Position numbers and translations under genes: made by a program | In this document: in pieces, positions 58,207 to 64,000 of the stretch | Layout of the letters: each line of letters starts with the position of its first letter | Position numbering within the stretch: position 1 is the first letter of the stretch | NCBI GenBank assembly: GCA_003313425.1 | Contig: NHZP01000003.1 | Coordinates: 1,612,001-1,676,000 of the forward strand | Length of the DNA stretch: 64,000 nucleotides | Direction of reading: 5' to 3' | From: Pseudopyrenochaeta lycopersici | Taxonomy: Eukaryota > Ascomycota > Dothideomycetes > Pleosporales > Pseudopyrenochaetaceae | Notes under the pieces: model-generated | What the model was told of the DNA's origin: nothing | The model's database searches: none | Seen by the model: only the letters and a program-made list of their open reading frames with translations

Positions 58207-59253
58207 GCTCGTGTGCAGATGTAGCAAATGTTTCTAGTGGCAGCGGTGGTTGGTCGTGGAATGGTGTGTGACAGGTGGGATGAATGAGTGAGAAGAGAAG
58301 TTGTCTATGTTGAGAGTTCGCGGCCTCTAGAACTTGAACCCCGAGTGCTGGGATTATTGTTTGAAGCCGCACGTCATTGCTTACAGGCTGCTACGCCAGC
58401 CCTATGAATAGGACTTCGTAAATCCTTGTTAGTAAGGACATCAGAGAGGTAACTTAGGGGCCCGTTGACAACGGTAGTATTGGGTTAATAGTGGCGGAGC
58501 ATGTAATTTTGGTAATAAGGTGGAGTGAGTTACCTCATAAGCCAGGCGCTCGGCCCAGCGAGGCTCTTCTGCGCGTCTGAGAAAATTTGGTCTGTGCTTC
58601 GGTGTTACTCTCACACAACAGGCCAAGAAGCCTGCTCTTTCTCTCCTTTACTGCCCCAGAACTCAACAACAGCACTACATATTTTAGATTTTACTGGAAC
58701 AATTAGAATATCTTGTAAATCACTACCTGGTCAAGCGCCAGGAAAAGGGCAAGAACATCATTGTAGTACGAACGTTTGGGCGGGGAAAGGATCGATGCGG
58801 TGCTTATCCAGTAATTAAATTGAAGCAAATGGGCCCACGCGCAACGGCATTCTGATTCCTAACAGCAGCTGGGGTAGCCTTAGCTTGGCAGTACGACATT
58901 CGATGTAGCACCGCAACTTTAAGGCTGATTTGTATGTTTCAAAGACATACTAGCATCGGACCGCGAACATCATGACCATGTGCGGATGCTTTTGGACGCC
59001 CTATCTCGATGAAACTGGCCTGACGACGGGATCAGATGCAGTACAGTAAGAACCGTCCAACAACAGTATGATCTGATATACCGCAGAGTAACTAGCATTG
59101 AAGATGAAAGTGATAAAATTGTATAACTACACGATCTCAAGACACCAGAATATACTATCAACCAACCACCCCATCCAACACTTCCACCTAGTACCAACAA
59201 CTAACAATCAACACTATTAAACTTTCCTTTCAAAGCTCAATCAGACCGTCACA
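58207..59253. other. Divergent intergenic region
   Basis: This 1-kb spacer separates two divergent genes. TTGTATAACT at 59116-59125 is TATA-like and lies about 130 bp before the next start codon, followed by an A/C-rich leader. The frame at 58525-58818 is unsupported. Confidence 0.45.
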
Positions 59254-59773
59254 ATGCTCTTCAATCTCCACTCCACCGTCCTTTTCGGCCTCATGGCCAC
59301 CTCCTTCGCTCTCCCCACTGCGGACATGGAAGTCAAGCAGCTGGAGGACCGTATGGCCAAGATCCCCGACAATATCAACTGTGACGGAACACCCTTCATC
59401 GTAAGTTGCACATCTATACTACCACTCTCCTTCCCACGAATCTTCCGTCCAAACAACCCGTCTGTCTCTTTTCCCAGTCTAACTCCACCAGTACGCCGAC
59501 GTCACAGCCGCCATCGCCAACTCCCGCACTGAACGCCGACTCTTCCCCAACAACCCCAATGACTTGCGCGTATTTCCTCACAAGTTCGGTGGCATGTCCG
59601 GAAACACACATCTCTTCCCCCATACGACAACCCAGTTGTGGATCCAGCCCCTCATGAACCCTGCTTGGTTTTCTGGCAACGGTGGTAGGTTCCGCGTTGT
59701 GATGAACGACAACTACGGCTACGTGGGCTGCATGTATCACACCGGCGGCAACAATTTCGAGGTCTGCTCCTAG
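59254..59773 (+). CDS. Small secreted RNase T1/N1-like protein, catalytic Glu apparently replaced
   Basis: The model is 142 residues: exons 59254-59400 and 59492-59773. The intron 59401-59491 (91 bp) has GTAAGT and CACCAG. A signal peptide covers about 1-19. Cys43, Cys129 and Cys141 frame a small beta domain. Against the N1/T1 ribonuclease fold, VFPHKFGG carries His79 in place of T1 His40, FRVVMN carries Arg117 for Arg77, MYHTGGNNFEVC carries His132 for His92 and Phe138 for Phe100. The position of catalytic Glu58 falls on Leu98 (QLWIQPL). So binding residues remain while the general base seems lost, as in the RNase-like proteins secreted by some plant pathogens. Secretion and size fit an effector candidate; RNase activity is doubtful. 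The alignment is by eye. Confidence 0.7.
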
Positions 59774-60412
59774 GCGTGTGCAGCGATCCAATGCTGGAGG
59801 TTCCGATCCGTGGTCCTTGGGCTAGGTTGGGGAAGGCGAATGGTCGGTTTTGCAACGTACTTGAGAAAAGTACGTTGGTGGCTGCTGGAAGACCAAAAAC
59901 TATAGATTTGCATGGTTCCTTTTTTTTGTACTTGCAGCATACTCAAGATAGACATTGTCGCTGAAAATGACAAGTTTGTTCGTTCAAAACAATCTGCGAG
60001 CAAGTGCCTAGCGCAATTTTGAGTACCGAACCCTGAAATGATTCATGTCACCATGTCAATCTATGACTCCCAAGCCACCACTCTGCTCCGTCCCTACCTG
60101 AATTACAATGCCAAGATCTCCTCCCCACATCCTTACTAAATTATTCCGAAACCATGCAAACTCTTGCAAGGGGAGACTTGAACGGTGTGGGCGAGGACAG
60201 ACATTTCCAATAATCTCAATGGCAGACATTTGTCTGCCAAAACGAATTCACATCCATCAACGGTATTCCCACGTCGGCCAGAACCCGAGAACAAGGTAAA
60301 AGTTGTTGGAGTTCTTTGGAATATTCGGGTGCATCAACACTGCATGCAAGTCCCCTCTAAATGGTCGTATCTAAACTCTTTCAAACAAGTGCGTTACAAA
60401 TCATCTCCATCT
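59774..60412. other. Convergent 3' region
   Basis: This 639-bp region lies between convergent genes and contains their 3' ends. Small frames on both strands are unsupported. Confidence 0.5.
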
Positions 60413-62394
60413 TCATCGTCGACTGGCTCCATCCCACCATGCCTTATCTTTTTCTCGCCTATGTGGCATATTCTCTCTAATTTCTGTCTCGCGGTCAAAT
60501 TCCACGCTTCTGGCTCTACTCCGACTTGCGCGCCTTTCCCTCGGAGCATCCAAAATCGCACTGCTCCTGCGTGGCGCTCGTTCGTCTGATGGGAAAGTCT
60601 GTCGTGCCGCAAACGTATCGCGTTTTCTCCGTGGACTAGACAGACCGCCTCCGACTCCACTCGCTGGCCTACTACCTCCCATGTCAGCGCTGAGCGGACG
60701 TTGACTTTTCCTTTTCTTTTTCTCCCCTGTAGCCGGTGGTCTTTTGATCATATCGTACATTTCGCGATCCCGCCTTGCCAGTTCCCTCTCTAGCCTCCAG
60801 AGTGGCGCTTCCGGTAACTCTCTCACGGCCAAGCCCTCAGACCTTCTGACCTTCCAGAAAATTTCTGGGTCGCCCGATTTCTGGTTACCTGGGCCGTAGT
60901 CGACAACAAGTTTGTAGGGGTCAGTGAGGGCGCGGCAATCGTAGGTGCCTCTGTCGAGGACACCGGGACCTTGGAGACGGTATCGTATACGGACGCTGGG
61001 ATGTATGTATTCATTGGTCTGGCGGAGAGGACGGTCTGTTGAGCGGCCGTTGAAAGGATCGACCGCAGTGTAGTGCCCTGGTTTACGTAGCTGGAGGGAT
61101 TGTCAGAATCTGCCGATTTCGAAGAGATACATTTGCAAATCAAAAAGATGAAAGAAGAAACAAGACTTACTGCAGTACCACCCAACGCCATCGCGCCCTT
61201 CACCTCACTGTATATCCTGCCAAAACTCCACGGCCGCACTCTCCCCTCCTCTTTCTTATAGTACTTCTCATTAAGCTCATCTTGCTCGAAAAGAAATTCA
61301 TCTCTCATGTCCAAGAATGGTTCCAGCTGACTCATCATCCAAGCCAAGGTAATGTTAGCGAGTTGCATATCGTCGTACCCACCCCCAACGTTCGTGTGTG
61401 CACCGGGAAACCAGACCTGTCTGAGCGTTGTGCGATTACCTTCAGGCTTTTCCCATACGGCTGGGGCAAAAGAGGGCCGGGATTCGTCGAGTGCAAGAGC
61501 TTGAAAGGCATTTTCAACGCAATTACTGAGCTTGGTGTCGTGGAAGGCTGTCGCGCGCGACTGTTTCATTTGCAAACCGGCACGTTGGAGGAAGCCGATG
61601 CGTGGAATACCTAGGCTTCCAACTGTATCCCAGACGCCTATCGCCTTGATAGGTATATCGAGGCGGGTGAGGCCTCTGCGTTCGAGTTCTTCTGCGTAGC
61701 GGGGGTCGTCTGCGCTGGGTTTCCGCGGAAAAGGTAAATCTGAGTGTTTAGGCCTGTAGTCTGGATTTCTTCGATTCTGGACGTCCTCATAGACTTCAGG
61801 AAGGGTGTTGAGCCCCTTCTTGGTGAGCAGGCCAACCTCTCCTATCAAACCGGCTATACTACGCGCTGTGAACGCACCTCTCGAAAATCCCAGGAGGAGG
61901 ATTTCGTCTCCAGGATGATAGTTGTTCGCAAGAAATGAATAGGCCTCTCTGACATCCTCTGCAAGACCCTTACCTGTAGTGCCTCCAATGAAGCGAGAAA
62001 GCGGACCACCCTCTGTCCCAAGTCCTTGGTGGTAGTTTACAATCTGAGGAATTCCATCCTGGCTGACCGCCTTAATAGCTCTTGATATTCGTGTGATGTT
62101 GCTTGGAATAGCCAGACTACCATTCTTCATACCATCGTCCGAATTGTTCCACGTTCCATCACATGCAACAATCAGCCTCTTGAACATGCCCCTGCCTCCA
62201 CTGAGTCCCGGTGCTTCAAGGAATGGTCCATTTCTCCCTACGCTCCTACTCCTTGGCCTGGCTGGAACCTCAATGATAAGAGGCGACTTGGCGCCACTGC
62301 GTGGAACGTCCACTACGATGGGGGTTGGAGCGAGAGATGCTCTCGTGCTCGGCGCGCGACTCCTACTTCGCACCCGCGATGGTGCAACAGACAT
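60413..62394 (-). CDS. DUF2235 (Tle1-like) alpha/beta hydrolase
   Basis: The model is 633 residues: exons 62394-61171 and 61090-60413. The intron 61091-61170 (80 bp) has GTAAGT and CTCCAG; reading through it gives a different, non-conserved end that stops at 60823. The first 65 residues are basic and Ser/Pro-rich. The domain begins FKRLIVACDGTWNNSDDG near 71. The nucleophile elbow LLLGFSRGAFTARS has Ser171. The acid is likely in GVWDTVGSLG and the His in WFPGAHTNVGGGY. After the splice, LRKPGHYTAVDPFNGR and TNEYIHPSVRIRYRL complete the usual fungal form. The last 150 residues are basic and disordered. Bacterial relatives (Tle1) are phospholipases; fungal ones are intracellular and of unknown substrate. 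Confidence 0.88.
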
Positions 62395-64000
62395 CTTGTT
62401 GCTTCTCCTTTTACTCCTTCTGGGCGTAAAGTTGGTGGATGTAGCAGATGATGATGAGAGGAGGTAACCCGAGTCCGATCCAGAGTTAGAGTCGGCTACG
62501 TCTACGTGGTCGAGCCACTTGTGGACGCGCCCGTAGCTTGCGTATGACAGCGTGAATGACGGTGATTTATACGCGCTAACTGCTGTTGACTGGAAAGTAT
62601 TTGATAGATGCCGGTACCCTGGTAGAAGTCGAGTCCGGTTTCTAGGTGAGAGCTACTGTGTCCACGTGCTAATATATCTGGAGAGGCGCGCTTCGTTCCG
62701 TCGCGCGAACGGATGTTCGGTGGGCCTTTTAGATCAATACAGGGCCTTTCGATACCCAAACTCTTTTCAGTGCACAGCGCTTCTTCTTCAAGGCCTCGAG
62801 TGTGGACAGCGGGAATAAAGCGATCAGGCTATCCGTGCAGCCTTCAGCCCTGCAGGAACCTAAATATGCAAGCGACGGCAATACGCAGAAATGAGCGGCT
62901 AAGTTAATCAGGGCGTGCTTTCCAAAGGTGCAGACAAAATGTGTCGCGCGGTGCCTGCGCACTGCGCGCTCTTACGTGCGAGGTTGGGCGTCGTTGGACG
63001 TTTTGCGATTGATGGCAGGCTGGGGCCCGATCATTGGACTCGCTTGGTGATCTGATCACCCAAGCACCAGCCTCCTCATCTGCGAACTGATGTTTGTGAC
63101 AGATTACTTTGCTGTTCATTCGATAGCAGTGCTCAAGATGGCGACCCTCGGACATTGACGAATTTTGCAGTCGTGTACTTTCCCCCCAAAAGTGAGGCTA
63201 CGCCTTCCCTATTCTCCGACCGCAACTTCCTCAACGACCTTGCCAAGGACCTGCATCTCCATTCCCGGCCTAGGATCGCGCTGGTCGACTGGAGCCGCAT
63301 TGGGCGCACAATGTCCTGCCGGTGAGAGCCCCAATTTTCCCTTTGTTGTTATGCATTAGGGCCATGCAGCTGTCCTATTAGTTGCAGAAAAGGTCGGTCA
63401 AGGCCCTGCGATAGTTCTGTGGTGCGGTGTAGAAGAGGTACGTGGATGTAAGGGACAACCTTGGAGGTGCAAGGGTTCGAGAACATCGGGACGCAGCAAC
63501 CTTGCGGGTCTAGCGGAAACAGCGGAAACACAAGTGCCGAGTATGATGTGCTATGAGAATATCAACTGTTTTTCAATTTCAAGGTGACTTTTATCTAGCA
63601 GTCCAGTCCTGATCAGTTCAATCTAGTCGCTTTTGACCACTGCAACAGTACAGATTCATATCATCCCTAATCCTGATTCAAGGACCATGGTGCGCCGAGT
63701 AACAGCCAGTGCCTCAGCTATATCCCTTGCGCCTATCCTTACACCCAGAAGCAGCTCTACAATATCGTACAAAGTTCCGTCCTAGATAGTGCCAACCTCT
63801 AGAACTCCATACAATATCCCAACATCCCTAAAGTGTACGGTGCAGCGCGAGCAGCCAAATGGAATCCATCTAGGACATGCGCCTTCAAATAATAGAGGAG
63901 AGAAGAGACTAAATAATGTAGAAGTGATGAGAAGATGACAAGATGCGCGCAAAAGTAGATTCGTGAATGTCGTGTGCTGAGATGAAACGGCCCAGTCTGG
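62395..64000. other. Right-edge region with one possible exon
   Basis: The promoter of the DUF2235 gene lies at the left. Aside from the stretch at 63053-63332, I see no gene in these 1.6 kb. No tRNA is found. Confidence 0.4.
63053..63332 (+). CDS. Possible coding exon, start not found
   Basis: One plus-strand frame is open over about 280 bp and, from about 63160, reads NFAVVYFPPKSEATPSLF, then SDRNFLNDLAKDLHLHSRPR and IALVDWSRIGR. This looks like real protein sequence. It has no suitable ATG. The end at 63332 coincides with CCGGTGAGAG, a good donor, so it may be an internal exon. A TTTTGCAG acceptor lies at 63166-63161 upstream on the same strand. The rest of the gene could not be assembled and may run beyond the window. 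No family is recognised. Confidence 0.3.

Noticed and set aside
60823..62394. Single-exon 523-residue DUF2235 protein
   Set aside because: The last 115 residues would come from intron and wrong-frame sequence; splicing restores the conserved C-terminus.
63470..63485. B-box-like GGTTCGAG suggesting a tRNA gene
   Set aside because: No A box or cloverleaf can be folded around it.

Overview
This window looks like nuclear DNA of a filamentous ascomycete (Pezizomycotina; gene content fits a Dothideomycete, probably Pleosporales, but that rank is inferred). The evidence is single-copy eukaryotic genes (TFIIB, ribosomal protein eS28, ATP synthase subunit h), short introns of about 45-110 bp with GTRNGT donors, CTRAC branch points and YAG acceptors, and fungus-only families (QUTA/QUTR regulators, DUF1765, DUF3112, DUF3632, BYS1, pectate lyase family 3). 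No tRNA, rRNA, CRISPR, prokaryotic operon or intact transposon was seen. Gene models below join exons by hand-read splice sites; most joins keep frame and restore a family's expected length.

Layout: 1-4 kb, a long protein with C-terminal membrane segments. 4-9.6 kb, a divergent pair of quinate-pathway regulators, a QUTR-like repressor and a QUTA-like Zn2Cys6 activator, with no quinate catabolic gene in the window. 10.7-16.4 kb, two membrane proteins and an RNase H. 16.7 kb, a 9-bp minisatellite. 17.7-24.8 kb, a DUF1765 protein, then ATP14 and TFIIB head to head across a 318-bp promoter. 26.4-31.9 kb, a secreted BYS1-like plus chitin-binding protein, a 2EXR-like protein and a DUF4188 protein. 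33-45 kb, mostly housekeeping genes: DEF1-like, aldo-keto reductase, CECR5-type HAD hydrolase, RPS28.

From about 45.7 kb the window turns accessory: pectate lyase PL3, a BTB gene broken by one frameshift, an extended SDR, an unresolved orphan, an Hsp70-like protein with degenerate nucleotide loops, a secreted bicovalent-FAD oxidase, a foldback repeat, a DUF3632 protein, a small secreted RNase-T1-like protein whose catalytic glutamate appears to be leucine, and a DUF2235 hydrolase. Pectate lyase, chitin-binding protein, secreted oxidase and RNase-like protein would suit a plant-associated lifestyle; that is inference.

The best candidates for something undescribed are the RNase-like secreted protein, the Hsp70-like protein with altered ATP loops, the BYS1-CBM18 fusion, the orphan qut regulator pair and the 250-bp foldback element.
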